A DNA stretch of 64,000 bases, from assembly GCF_001598475.1 (NCBI RefSeq), contig NZ_BCZA01000002.1, positions 62,001 to 126,000 on the forward strand, in the 5' to 3' direction. The notes below the pieces were generated by a model. That model saw nothing but the letters and a program-made list of their open reading frames with translations. It did no database searches and was not told the origin of the DNA. This document shows, piece by piece, positions 27,062 to 36,028 of this stretch (position 1 is the first letter of the stretch; each line of letters starts with the position of its first letter). Source of the DNA: Pantoea agglomerans NBRC 102470 (GTDB lineage: Bacteria > Pseudomonadota > Gammaproteobacteria > Enterobacterales > Enterobacteriaceae). Position numbers and translations under genes: made by a program.

Positions 27062-28069
27062 TCAGACGCGGTAAAAGTCGCGGTACCAGTCCACAAAGTT
27101 TTTAACGCCCTCTTCCACCCCGGTCTGTGGTTTGAATCCAATTGCCTTAAACAAGGCTTCGGTATCCGCACTGGTTTCCAGTACATCTCCAGGCTGCATT
27201 GGCATCAGATTTTTCTTCGCAGTAATGCCCAGGGCTTTTTCAATCGCTTCGATATAGTTCATCAACGTGACAGGCTGACTGTTTCCAATATTATAAACAC
27301 GATAAGGCGCTGAACTGGTTGCCGGCGATCCGGTTTCAACTGTCCAGTTGTCGTCCTGTTGTGGAATAACATCCTGCAGGCGAACAATGGCTTCAGCAAT
27401 ATCGTCAATATAGGTAAAGTCGCGTTTCATCTGGCCCTGGTTATAAACGTCAATCGCTTCACCGGCAATCATTGCACGGGTGAATTTGAATAACGCCATA
27501 TCCGGACGGCCCCACGGGCCATAGACCGTAAAGAAGCGCAATCCAGTGGTCGGCAGCTGATAGAGATGCGAGTAAGTGTGTGACATTAACTCGTTGGCTT
27601 TTTTGGTCGCTGCATATAAAGAAACCGGATGATCAACGCTATCTTCGGTTGAGAACGGCATCTTGCGATTCAGACCATAGACTGAACTGGATGAGGCGTA
27701 GAGCAGATGTTCAATTTTATGATGACGGCAACCTTCAAGGATATTGAGGTGACCCGTCAGATTGGAGTCTGCGTAGGCATGAGGATTTTCAATGGAATAC
27801 CGGACACCAGCCTGAGCGCCAAGATGGATAACGCGCTGGAATTTTTGCTGATCGAACAGTGACGCCATTGCGTCACGGTCCGCCAGGTCCATCTCAATAA
27901 AAGTAAAACCAGGATCGGCCTTAATTAAATTGAGACGGGCATGCTTGAGATTTACGTCGTAATAATCATTCAGGTTGTCGATACCGACAACCTGGTGACC
28001 GGCGGCCAGCAGACGCTGGCTGACATGAAAACCAATAAAACCTGCGGCGCCGGTGACCAGAAAGTTCAT
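27062..28069 (-). CDS. UDP-glucuronate 4-epimerase (NAD-dependent epimerase)
   Basis: A 335-aa short-chain dehydrogenase/epimerase of the UDP-GlcA 4-epimerase type (names such as uge, lspL or wbnF are used). It has the NAD loop TGAAGFIGFHVSQRLLAAGH at residues 6-25, then DNLNDYYDVNLKHARL, and the catalytic Tyr-Lys in SLYAATKKANELM near 150. It would convert UDP-glucuronate to UDP-galacturonate. It sits 14 bases after ugd in the same direction, next to galU, so the three genes make a route from glucose-1-phosphate to UDP-uronic acids for capsule or LPS. E. coli K-12 lacks it here. Confidence 0.88.
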   Translation of the reverse strand: MNFLVTGAAGFIGFHVSQRLLAAGHQVVGIDNLNDYYDVNLKHARLNLIKADPGFTFIEMDLADRDAMASLFDQQKFQRVIHLGAQAGVRYSIENPHAYADSNLTGHLNILEGCRHHKIEHLLYASSSSVYGLNRKMPFSTEDSVDHPVSLYAATKKANELMSHTYSHLYQLPTTGLRFFTVYGPWGRPDMALFKFTRAMIAGEAIDVYNQGQMKRDFTYIDDIAEAIVRLQDVIPQQDDNWTVETGSPATSSAPYRVYNIGNSQPVTLMNYIEAIEKALGITAKKNLMPMQPGDVLETSADTEALFKAIGFKPQTGVEEGVKNFVDWYRDFYRV

Positions 28070-28083
28070 AAATCCCTCGTTAA

Positions 28084-29424
28084 TTATGCAGTTTGAATAG
28101 ACGCTCCGCGGCCGATTGCATAATAAACGAAACCGCGTTTGCTGATACGCTCTGGATCATACAGGTTACGACCATCAAAAATCACGGCTTCTTTCAGTGT
28201 ATTTTTGATGATGTCGAAGTCAGGCGCACGGAAGTTTTGCCACTCCGTACAGATGACCAGGCCGTCAGCGCCCTGCAATGCGGCTTCTTTGGTACCCATC
28301 AGCTTAAGATCGCTGCGGTGACCGTAGATACGCTGTGCTTCATCCATCGCTTCAGGGTCAAACGCCTGAACAGATGCGCCAGCTTCCCACAGCGTTTCCA
28401 TCAGCACACGGCTGGAGGCTTCACGCATGTCGTCAGTGTTCGGCTTAAATGACAGGCCCCAGAGCGCAAACGTTTTACCTTTCAGATCGTCACCAAAATG
28501 ACGTTTGATAAAGGTTGGCAGCTTGTTTTTCTGGTTGTCATTCACATCTTCCACGGCCTGCAACAGACGTGGCTGATAGCCAATTGACTCAGCGGTACGG
28601 ATTAACGCCTGCACATCTTTCGGGAAGCAGGAGCCGCCGTAACCACAGCCAGGATAGATAAAGTGGTAGCCAATGCGGGGATCGGAACCGATGCCCTGGC
28701 GTACTTTTTCAATATCCGCGCCTAAACGTTCAGCCAGGTTAGACATCTCATTCATAAAGCTGATTTTGGTGGCCAGCATGCAGTTTGCTGCATACTTGGT
28801 CAGCTCTGCGCTGCGGATATCCATCATGATCATACGATCGTGGTTACGGTTAAACGGCTCATAGAGCTCGCGTAACAGTTCTACCACGTCGTCGTTGTCA
28901 GTACCGACAACGATACGTTCTGGACGCATACAGTCATTGACTGCAGCACCTTCTTTGAGGAATTCCGGGTTAGATACCACATCAAAAGTGATGTTGGCGT
29001 CACGCGCTTTCAGCGCTTCCGTCATTACCGCACGAACTTTGTCTGCTGTGCCAACCGGAACGGTTGATTTGTCGATAACCACTTTGTGATCGTTCATATG
29101 CTGCGCAATGGTGCGCGCTACGGCGGTCACATATTTCAGATCGGCAGAGCCGTCTTCATCTGGTGGAGTACCAACTGCAATAAACTGCATAACACCATGG
29201 TTTACGCCCATCTCAGCATCAGTGCTGAACTTCAGACGACCCGCTTCGTAATTGGACATTACCAGCGGCGTTAAACCTGGTTCGAAAATAGGAATGATGC
29301 CTTTTTTCAGATTTTCGACTTTGTTTTCGTCGACATCAATGCAGAGAACGTCATGTCCGACTTCGGCTAACACCGCAGCCTGAACCAGACCGACATAGCC
29401 GATACCAAATACAGTGACTTTCAT
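28084..29424 (-). CDS. ugd: UDP-glucose 6-dehydrogenase
   Basis: A 446-aa NAD-dependent enzyme that oxidises UDP-glucose twice to UDP-glucuronate. The Rossmann motif is [20 protein letters not shown] at residues 5-24. The catalytic cysteine lies in [18 protein letters not shown] near 260, and the C-terminal domain contains [20 protein letters not shown]. It lies 22 bases after galU, its substrate supplier, and 14 bases before the epimerase that uses its product. UDP-glucuronate also feeds 4-amino-arabinose addition to lipid A. Confidence 0.95.
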   Translation of the reverse strand: MKVTVFGIGYVGLVQAAVLAEVGHDVLCIDVDENKVENLKKGIIPIFEPGLTPLVMSNYEAGRLKFSTDAEMGVNHGVMQFIAVGTPPDEDGSADLKYVTAVARTIAQHMNDHKVVIDKSTVPVGTADKVRAVMTEALKARDANITFDVVSNPEFLKEGAAVNDCMRPERIVVGTDNDDVVELLRELYEPFNRNHDRMIMMDIRSAELTKYAANCMLATKISFMNEMSNLAERLGADIEKVRQGIGSDPRIGYHFIYPGCGYGGSCFPKDVQALIRTAESIGYQPRLLQAVEDVNDNQKNKLPTFIKRHFGDDLKGKTFALWGLSFKPNTDDMREASSRVLMETLWEAGASVQAFDPEAMDEAQRIYGHRSDLKLMGTKEAALQGADGLVICTEWQNFRAPDFDIIKNTLKEAVIFDGRNLYDPERISKRGFVYYAIGRGASIQTA

Positions 29425-29446
29425 CGAGTTATCCTGTGTTTATGAA

Positions 29447-30355
29447 TTACTTTTTGTTGCCAACTGCGCCATCGAGCCATTCAGAAAAATCTTTGCCCAA
29501 TACCGGATGACGAACACCGTACTCAACGAAAGCCTGCATGTAGCCCAGTTTGTTACCACAGTCATGGCTGACGCCTTTCAGGTGATATGCTTCAACTGTC
29601 TCTTTTTCCATCAGCATTGCAATGGAGTCAGTCAGCTGAACTTCGCCGCCTGCACCTGGAGGCGTTTTAGCCAGCAGTGGCCAGATCTCTGAAGAGAGAA
29701 CATAACGACCTACAACGGCCAGGTTTGATGGGGATTCTGACGCTTTAGGCTTCTCAACCACACCGACCATTGGTGCGCTGTCGCCTGGGTTCAGTTCTGC
29801 GCCCTGGCAATCGACAACACCGTATGCAGTCACATCGGCAACCGGCTCAACCATGATCTGGCTGCGGCCAGACTCTTCATAACGGCTCAGCATCTCTGCC
29901 AGGTTATCTTTGGTTGGGTTAGATTCATATTCGTCGATGATGACGTCTGGCAGGATAACCGCAAACGGCTCATCACCGATCAGTGGGTGTGCACACATTA
30001 CAGCGTGACCCAGACCTTTAGCGATGCCCTGACGAACCTGCATGATGGTGACGTGTGGCGGGCAGATTGACTGGATTTCATCCAGCAGCTGACGCTTAAC
30101 GCGTTTTTCCAGCATTGATTCCAGTTCGAAGCTGGTATCAAAGTGGTTTTCGATGGCATTTTTTGATGAATGCGTTACCAGCACAATTTCGTTGATGCCA
30201 GCAGCGATACACTCGTTAACGACATACTGGATTAACGGCTTATCAACCAGCGGTAACATTTCTTTAGGAATCGCTTTGGTAGCCGGGAGCATACGCGTAC
30301 CCAAACCCGCTACCGGGATTACCGCTTTTTTTACTTTGGTATTATTGGCAGACAT
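29447..30355 (-). CDS. galU: UTP-glucose-1-phosphate uridylyltransferase
   Basis: A 302-aa nucleotidyltransferase that makes UDP-glucose, the hub for LPS, exopolysaccharide, trehalose and osmoregulated glucans. The nucleotide-binding start is [20 protein letters not shown] near 9-28, followed by [17 protein letters not shown], and [14 protein letters not shown] near 200. GAGAGG lies ahead of the ATG. In this genome it leads a three-gene minus-strand group (galU, ugd, epimerase). Confidence 0.96.
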   Translation of the reverse strand: MSANNTKVKKAVIPVAGLGTRMLPATKAIPKEMLPLVDKPLIQYVVNECIAAGINEIVLVTHSSKNAIENHFDTSFELESMLEKRVKRQLLDEIQSICPPHVTIMQVRQGIAKGLGHAVMCAHPLIGDEPFAVILPDVIIDEYESNPTKDNLAEMLSRYEESGRSQIMVEPVADVTAYGVVDCQGAELNPGDSAPMVGVVEKPKASESPSNLAVVGRYVLSSEIWPLLAKTPPGAGGEVQLTDSIAMLMEKETVEAYHLKGVSHDCGNKLGYMQAFVEYGVRHPVLGKDFSEWLDGAVGNKK

Positions 30356-30548
30356 TAAGATACCTCTCTTATAGGCCGTTCAAGTTAATACTTGATATGT
30401 CGGTTTAAAATCGGAAATGAGTATATCAGTTAGTATCGAACGGATTTATCCTGGAAGGCACCAAACCGTCGAAATTAAGACTATTACCCAACTGTAAAGC
30501 TAAACTCTGGCCCTGTCCTCAGCGCCAGAATTCCTCTGTTTTTACGGC

Positions 30549-31565
30549 TTATTCTTCCGTCGATAGCATCAGCCGAATGCGCCCGCCCGCGCCCCAGACG
30601 TGGCATTGCCAGTTTTCTGCGCGCTGACTGATCTGGTTAAGATGGGTGCTGCCCATAGTGCCAAGGGGGACACCATTGCTGAGCTGAATCTGATGGGCAT
30701 GAACATGGAGTGTGGCGTTCAATCCGGCCGAAACCAGAATTAAGTTCTTTAATCCGCGATGATAGTACCCAACCAGTAACGGGAACTGGCCGCTCAGGTT
30801 CGCCTGGCGCAGTAAAAGATTGACCTGTCTGAGCAGCCCATTGAGTTCCGGCAGACGCTGTTTCTGCCCGGTCAGTTGCTCCTGCAGCAGGCCATTGAAC
30901 AGCGCCCGCAGCAGCAGCGCTGCCAGCACGCCATTATCACCGGCACGGGTCACGTCCAGACAGTAGAACGCCAGATCTTTGTCGGAGAGCGCCGCGATAT
31001 CAAGCACCAGCCCAGGCTGCTCGGCCATCGTCAGCTGACGATAGTTAACCCGGCAGTTGGCAATAGTCTGCTGCACCGGTGGCTGGAGTTGCTTGAGCAG
31101 CTTGGCAGCCGCTTTAGGATCACGAACCAGCGCATCCCAGTCCTGGAACAGTTGTTCATCCTCTTCCACTTTCGAAGTGAACATAGAGGGATAGAGACAC
31201 TCATAGACCGCTTCACGGAAGCGCTCAAAGTTTTTAAGTGGTTTAAGCAGCACATCCTGCACCCCAAGACGCAATACATGCGCAATATCCGACATGTTCT
31301 CGGTAGCTGAGATGATTAAAATCGGCACGATGTTGCCGCGGGTACGAATGTGCTCAACGAACTGGATGCCGCTCATGCGGGGCATTTCCAGATCGCAGAT
31401 AATCAGGTCGACAGTATGCTGTTGTAGTTGTGCAATTGCTTCCAGACCATCTTCCGCTTGTAACGTCACAGCACCCATCGATAACAAAAATTGGTCCAGC
31501 AACGAACGGAAAACAGCCTCATCTTCGACAATGAGTATCTTTTTGCCGAGTAGTGGTTTTTCCAT
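30549..31565 (-). CDS. rssB: Response regulator RssB, adaptor for RpoS degradation
   Basis: A 338-aa protein with an N-terminal receiver domain: acidic pocket in KILIVEDEAVFRSLL (residues 9-23), phospho-acceptor Asp in LIICDLEMPRMSG near 58, and the switch Thr/Ser and Lys in LIISATENM and VLLKPLKNFERF. The C-terminal half is a PP2C-like pseudophosphatase domain (LDIAALSDKDLAFYCLDVTR, then NGVLAALLLRALFNGLL). RssB hands the stationary-phase sigma factor RpoS to ClpXP. It follows rssA in the same direction after a 99-base gap, as in E. coli. Confidence 0.95.
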   Translation of the reverse strand: MEKPLLGKKILIVEDEAVFRSLLDQFLLSMGAVTLQAEDGLEAIAQLQQHTVDLIICDLEMPRMSGIQFVEHIRTRGNIVPILIISATENMSDIAHVLRLGVQDVLLKPLKNFERFREAVYECLYPSMFTSKVEEDEQLFQDWDALVRDPKAAAKLLKQLQPPVQQTIANCRVNYRQLTMAEQPGLVLDIAALSDKDLAFYCLDVTRAGDNGVLAALLLRALFNGLLQEQLTGQKQRLPELNGLLRQVNLLLRQANLSGQFPLLVGYYHRGLKNLILVSAGLNATLHVHAHQIQLSNGVPLGTMGSTHLNQISQRAENWQCHVWGAGGRIRLMLSTEE

Positions 31566-31664
31566 TCTTTCCCCCTGCGTACCAGATATTTCAATAGTGG
31601 TTCATAAAACGCAGTTGCGCCTTTAAGAATTGGCTGAAGTCACCGCTTTGAATGAACAACCTGA

Positions 31665-32570
31665 TTATCTGCCACGGACCAGTGGTAATAGTTCATCCAT
31701 TTTCTTCTCTACGGCGGCCTTGCCTGCTTCAATGGCTTCCTCAGCACGATGAAAGTCCAGCGTCGAAATTTGCGGACAAACCGGCTGAATCAAAACATCG
31801 GGCGGATCGCCTGCCATGCGATTCCGCTTCAGGCGATTTTCCAGCACCTGGATAGAGGTGGACATAATCTCCATCGCGCCAGGTGACTGAGACGCACGGC
31901 GCTGGCTGAAATTCACCAGACGCTGACGCAGCTTCCCACCCCAACTCAATGCCGCTGCGGCGGCTTCTTCTTCGCTATTCTGTGGTGTCACGGAAAAGAG
32001 ATCCTGCTGCATTAAATGCGCGTCATGCTGCAAGTCAACGGCGATAACAATGTCTGCCCCCAGGGCACGGGTAAGTGAAATCGGCACCGGGTTGACTACG
32101 GCACCATCCACCAGCCAATACCCATTGTAGCCCACCGGCGGTAATAAACCTGGCATACTGCATGAAGCGCGTACTGCCTGATGCAGATCGCCCTCTGTCA
32201 GCCAGAGTTCACGACCGGTACTGAGGTTAGTCGCCACCACGCCAAAGGGTTTATGACAGTGCTCTATCGTGTCATTGGGGATCAGCTGACGAACATGGCT
32301 AAAGACCCGCTCACCGCGCAGCAGTCCGCCACGCTGCCAGGAGACATCCATCAGGCGAATAACATCCCAGTAGCGAAATGCACTGACCCATTTTTCCATC
32401 AGCGGCAGGCGGTTATTCACATAGGCAGATCCGACTAATGCCCCGACAGAGCAGCCCGCAACGACGTCGATCTCAATACCTGCACGCTCCAGCGCGTTGA
32501 TCACGCCGATATGCGCCCATCCTTTGGCCGCTCCAGAACCCAGAGCCAATCCAATTTTTACCTTTCTCAT
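31665..32570 (-). CDS. rssA: Patatin-like phospholipase RssA
   Basis: A 301-aa patatin-family hydrolase. The oxyanion hole is LALGSGAAKGWAHIGVI at 7-23, the nucleophile elbow GCSVGALVGSAY near 39 (G-x-S-x-G), and the Asp of the dyad lies in WLVDGAVVNPVPI near 153. The substrate is unknown. It forms a pair with rssB in enterobacteria, though no role in RpoS turnover has been shown for it. Divergent from ychJ. Confidence 0.94.
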   Translation of the reverse strand: MRKVKIGLALGSGAAKGWAHIGVINALERAGIEIDVVAGCSVGALVGSAYVNNRLPLMEKWVSAFRYWDVIRLMDVSWQRGGLLRGERVFSHVRQLIPNDTIEHCHKPFGVVATNLSTGRELWLTEGDLHQAVRASCSMPGLLPPVGYNGYWLVDGAVVNPVPISLTRALGADIVIAVDLQHDAHLMQQDLFSVTPQNSEEEAAAAALSWGGKLRQRLVNFSQRRASQSPGAMEIMSTSIQVLENRLKRNRMAGDPPDVLIQPVCPQISTLDFHRAEEAIEAGKAAVEKKMDELLPLVRGR

Positions 32571-32666
32571 TTCTGTCTGGTCCTGCCGTCAATACGTAGC
32601 ATCACAACACGGGGTCAGCTAACATAGCGCGCTTGTAAAACCGACCCATCATTCCCGGGAGATAAT

Positions 32667-33122
32667 GTGTCAGAAACCTGCCCATGTTGTAGCGGAGAGC
32701 AGTATAGCGTATGTTGCGAGCCCTTTCTTCAGGGTAACCAGATTCCTGTTACAGCTGAACAACTTATGCGATCCCGTTATTGCGCTTATGTGCAGCATAA
32801 TGCGGACTATCTGGTTGCGACCTGGCATCCTGATAAGCGTCATCCGGCGCTGTCAGGGCTTTTATCTGAAAGTTTTCCAGGAACCGACTGGCTCAGCCTG
32901 AATGTAACCCGTTGTAATCATGGAAGCCATGAGAACGAAGCTTTCGTTACCTTTTTTGCGCGATACCGCGAGAAAACCAACATTCAGGCCATCCATGAAT
33001 GTTCACGCTTTCTTCGCGAGGATCAACGCTGGTACTATGTTGACGGTACAGCACCGCCCGTGGGGCGTAACGATCGCTGCCCGTGCGGCAGTGAAAAAAA
33101 ATACAAAAAATGTTGTGGTTAA
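32667..33122 (+). CDS. ychJ: SEC-C motif protein YchJ
   Basis: A 151-aa protein with a cysteine cluster at both ends: [19 protein letters not shown] at residues 5-23 and the SEC-C zinc motif [17 protein letters not shown] at the C terminus. The middle is the NTF2-like YchJ domain with [20 protein letters not shown]. Translation starts with GTG preceded by CGGGAGATAAT, in agreement with the relatives' MSE start. Function is unknown; SEC-C motifs bind zinc and often mediate contact with SecB or ribosomes. Confidence 0.93.
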   Translation: MSETCPCCSGEQYSVCCEPFLQGNQIPVTAEQLMRSRYCAYVQHNADYLVATWHPDKRHPALSGLLSESFPGTDWLSLNVTRCNHGSHENEAFVTFFARYREKTNIQAIHECSRFLREDQRWYYVDGTAPPVGRNDRCPCGSEKKYKKCCG

Positions 33123-33178
33123 GCTGACGGCTACCCCAGCGGTTTTACCCCTAATGCTTTGACAGGACTCTGATTGAG

Positions 33179-34027
33179 ATGCAAGCGCAAACCATGCAAA
33201 GAAAAGTTTTACGAACCATTTGTCCCGATGCAAAAGGTCTGATCGCCAAAATCACCAATATTTGTTACAAGCACGAACTTAATATCGTGCAGAACAATGA
33301 GTTTGTTGATCATCGCACCGGGCGTTTTTTCATGCGTACCGAACTGGAAGGGATCTTCAACGACAACACCCTGCTCGCCGACCTCGACAGCGCCCTGCCC
33401 CAGGGTTCAGTCCGGGAACTGCACAGCGCCGGTCGTCGCCGCGTGGTGATTCTGGTCACTAAAGAGGCGCATTGCCTGGGCGATCTGTTAATGAAGAGCG
33501 CGTTTGGCGGCCTGGATATGGAAATTGCGGCGGTAGTGGGTAACCACGACACCCTGCGTTCGCTGGTTGAGCGTTTTGACATTCCCTTTGTGCTGGTGAG
33601 CCATGAGGGACTGACGCGGGAAGAGCACGATAACCGCATGGTGGAAGAGATTGACCGCTATCAGCCCGATTACGTGGTGCTGGCGAAATATATGCGCGTC
33701 CTGACGCCTGCTTTTGTGCAGCGTTATCCGAACCAGATTATCAATATTCACCACTCCTTCCTGCCCGCCTTTATCGGTGCCCGTCCCTATCATCAGGCTT
33801 ATGAACGTGGCGTGAAGATCATCGGTGCCACCGCGCACTATGTGAATGACAATCTCGATGAAGGCCCAATCATCATGCAGGATGTGATAAACGTTGATCA
33901 CAGCTACACCGCCGATGAGATGATGCGCGCCGGTCGCGACGTAGAAAAGAATGTCCTGAGCAACGCACTTTACAAAGTGCTGGGTCAGCGCGTGTTCGTT
34001 TACGGCAACCGCACGATTATTCTTTAA
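33179..34027 (+). CDS. purU: Formyltetrahydrofolate deformylase
   Basis: A 282-aa enzyme that releases formate from 10-formyl-THF and balances C1 pools. The N-terminal ACT domain holds KVLRTICPDAKGLIAKITNI near 8. The hydrolase domain shows INIHHSFLPAFIGARPYHQA near 194, with the catalytic His and nearby Asn, and ATAHYVNDNLDEGPIIMQD with the catalytic Asp. An ATG at 33194 (MQRKVLRT) is the alternative start. It lies upstream of the tRNA-Tyr genes, as in E. coli. Confidence 0.96.
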   Translation: MQAQTMQRKVLRTICPDAKGLIAKITNICYKHELNIVQNNEFVDHRTGRFFMRTELEGIFNDNTLLADLDSALPQGSVRELHSAGRRRVVILVTKEAHCLGDLLMKSAFGGLDMEIAAVVGNHDTLRSLVERFDIPFVLVSHEGLTREEHDNRMVEEIDRYQPDYVVLAKYMRVLTPAFVQRYPNQIINIHHSFLPAFIGARPYHQAYERGVKIIGATAHYVNDNLDEGPIIMQDVINVDHSYTADEMMRAGRDVEKNVLSNALYKVLGQRVFVYGNRTIIL

Positions 34028-34109
34028 TCAGCCAGTGCGCTGAATTGTCTGCAGATTCAGCGCTACGCGTAAAAAGTGGGCAAACAGTTGCGGTTTTGCC
34101 AGTGGGCGC

Positions 34110-34144
34110 TTTACACCCTTATCGCATTTGGTATGATGCGCCCC
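34110..34144 (+). promoter_or_regulatory. tRNA-Tyr operon promoter with stringent discriminator
   Basis: A -35 box TTTACA (34110-34115) and -10 box TATGAT (34132-34137) are separated by 16 bases, followed by the GC-rich discriminator GCGCCCC (34138-34144). The -10 and discriminator have the same form as the classic tyrT promoter of E. coli, a model for stringent control by ppGpp and DksA. The first tRNA begins 28 bases further on. Confidence 0.85.
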
Positions 34145-34171
34145 GCTTTAAGAGAGAAAGATTCAGGCCAT

Positions 34172-34256
<85 letters not shown>

Positions 34257-34294
34257 TCTGAATCTGAATCATCTTAAGCCACATCACTATCCCA

Positions 34295-34379
<85 letters not shown>

Positions 34380-34548
34380 TCTCGCATGTTGCACACCATC
34401 CCCCAAATAATACCTAATCTTCCTGTTCTGCGGGGAGAGGGATGAGAACCTTCGATTAAGGTTCGGGTCGAGCATCGCGAGACAACGCGCTTCAGCGCGG
34501 CCCGCTGGGTGAGGCGCAACGCGCCGAATAATCCTTCTCCCACCACCA
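34380..34548 (+). ncRNA. tyrT-type tandem repeat unit 1 (rtT-like)
   Basis: A 169-base unit that runs from the base after the tRNA CCA end to a new copy of the tRNA 3' end (AATCCTTCTCCCACCACCA, 34530-34548). The interior has GC-rich inverted repeats around GCGCTTCAGCGC. E. coli tyrT also carries repeats that contain the tRNA-Tyr 3' end and release a small RNA called rtT; the layout here is the same. Whether these units are processed is inference. Antisense frames across the repeats are not credible genes. Confidence 0.75.
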
Positions 34549-34717
34549 TCTCGTATGTTGCACACCATCCCCCAAATAATACCTAAGCTTCCTGTTCTGC
34601 GGGGAGAGGGATGAGAACCTTCGATTAAGGTTCGGGTCGAGCATCGCGAGACAACGCGCTTCAGCGCGGCCCGCAGGGTGAGTCGCAACGCGCCGAATAA
34701 TCCTTCTCCCACCACCA
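34549..34717 (+). ncRNA. tyrT-type tandem repeat unit 2 (rtT-like)
   Basis: A second 169-base unit, nearly identical to the first, with substitutions such as CGCATG to CGTATG near its start and GGGTGAGGC to GGGTGAGTC near its end. It again finishes with the tRNA-Tyr 3' end (34699-34717). The near identity points to recent duplication or conversion between units. Confidence 0.75.
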
Positions 34718-34766
34718 TCTCGCATGTTGCACATCATCCCCAAAATAATACCTAAGCTTCCTGTTC
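34718..34766 (+). repeat. Truncated third repeat unit
   Basis: The first 49 bases match the start of the 169-base units (TCTCGCATGTTGCACATCAT, and so on) and then diverge after CCTGTTC. It marks the end of the tandem array. The 110 bases from here to xthA hold only its promoter region. Confidence 0.75.
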
Positions 34767-34876
34767 GCCCCCACACTCCTGCCCGCTTTCACACAATCTC
34801 AGCCTGTTCCGCCATGACTTTTTCAGCAAAAATCGCTACCATCTCCGCCTGACATTTCTGAACAACGGTCGATCTC

Positions 34877-35683
34877 ATGAAATTTGTTTCATTTAACATC
34901 AATGGGTTGCGTGCCCGCCCGCATCAGCTTCAGGCACTTGTCGAACAGCATCAGCCCGATGTTATCGGTCTGCAGGAAACCAAGGTCCATGACGACATGT
35001 TCCCGCTGGAAGAGGTGTCAAAGCTCGGCTATCACGTCTTCTATCATGGACAGAAAGGTCACTACGGCGTTGCCCTGTTAACCAAAGCTGAGCCAGTGTC
35101 AGTGAGCCGGGGTTTCCCGGGTGATGACGAAGAATCCCAGCGCCGCCTGATCATCGCGGAACTTCCCAGCCCTATTGGCGACATCACGGTAATTAACGGC
35201 TATTTTCCGCAGGGCGAGAGCCGCGACCATCCCACCAAGTTTCCGGCTAAAGAGAAATTCTATCGCGATCTGCAACGTCTGCTGACCGAGGATCTGCCTG
35301 CTGATAAGCCGGTTCTGATTATGGGCGACATGAATATCAGCAGCACCGATCGGGATATTGGTATTGGTGAGGAGAGCCGCAAGCGCTGGCTGCGCACCGG
35401 CAAATGCTCCTTCCTGCCGGAAGAGCGCGAGTGGATGGACCGCCTGCTGGGCTGGGGACTGGTTGATACCTGGCGTGAGCACAATCCGGAGGTGGCGGAT
35501 CGCTTCTCCTGGTTCGATTACCGTTCGAAAGGGTTTGATGATAATCGCGGGTTACGCATCGATCTGGTGCTGGCGAGCAAAACCCTGGCGTCGCACTGCG
35601 TTGAGACCGGCATTGATTATGAGATCCGGGGCATGGAAAAACCGTCTGACCACGCACCCATCTGGTCAACCTTCCGCTTTTAA
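34877..35683 (+). CDS. xthA: Exodeoxyribonuclease III
   Basis: A 268-aa AP endonuclease and 3'-5' exonuclease of base excision repair. Metal and catalytic motifs are [10 protein letters not shown] near 6, [12 protein letters not shown] near 31 with the Mg-binding Glu, [18 protein letters not shown] near 148 with Asp and Asn, and [10 protein letters not shown] near 258 with the catalytic His. Length equals E. coli ExoIII. In E. coli this gene lies far from the tyrosine tRNA genes, so its position here marks a synteny change. Confidence 0.97.
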   Translation: MKFVSFNINGLRARPHQLQALVEQHQPDVIGLQETKVHDDMFPLEEVSKLGYHVFYHGQKGHYGVALLTKAEPVSVSRGFPGDDEESQRRLIIAELPSPIGDITVINGYFPQGESRDHPTKFPAKEKFYRDLQRLLTEDLPADKPVLIMGDMNISSTDRDIGIGEESRKRWLRTGKCSFLPEEREWMDRLLGWGLVDTWREHNPEVADRFSWFDYRSKGFDDNRGLRIDLVLASKTLASHCVETGIDYEIRGMEKPSDHAPIWSTFRF

Positions 35684-35689
35684 CTGACG

Positions 35690-35714
35690 GTCGCGTGGCA
35701 GAGCGCCACGCGAC
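35690..35714. terminator. Inverted repeat between xthA and ynjH, likely bidirectional terminator
   Basis: A 10-bp stem, GTCGCGTGGC (35690-35699) with GCCACGCGAC (35705-35714), has a five-base loop. It lies between the convergent stops of xthA and ynjH. T runs are poor, so termination strength is uncertain. Confidence 0.65.
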
Positions 35715-35716
35715 GG

Positions 35717-36028
35717 CTATTTCACTATTTTCCAGATCAGGTTATTGGTGCCGATGGAGTGTTCATCACGGGCACATTGCAGCAACACCCCCTCTGATTT
35801 CACCACCGCGCCTTCCGTGTAGTTACGGTTCTCAAAGATACAGCAGCGGAGACAGTCTGGCTGACGTCTCTCTGCCTGTGTCCATGCTTCGGGTGGCATA
35901 TCCACCACGACATCGGTGTTGCCACCGTTGCTGCCCTGCTGTGGCATCGACTGATAACGACTGTTGGCCTGCGCCACGCTGGTCGCCAGCGACAGGGCCA
36001 CGAGCAGTAATACTGAATAACGCCTCAT
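35717..36028 (-). CDS. ynjH: DUF1496 protein YnjH
   Basis: A 103-aa exported protein. The signal peptide is [20 protein letters not shown], cleaved before NSRYQ near residue 22. The DUF1496 core holds [20 protein letters not shown] (about 55-74, with the three-cysteine cluster) and [10 protein letters not shown]. It matches E. coli YnjH in domain and in its place near topB; function is unknown. The ATG overlaps the topB stop by four bases, so it is translated as the second gene of a topB-ynjH pair. In E. coli gdhA and ynjI lie between these two genes. Confidence 0.88.
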   Translation of the reverse strand: MRRYSVLLLVALSLATSVAQANSRYQSMPQQGSNGGNTDVVVDMPPEAWTQAERRQPDCLRCCIFENRNYTEGAVVKSEGVLLQCARDEHSIGTNNLIWKIVK

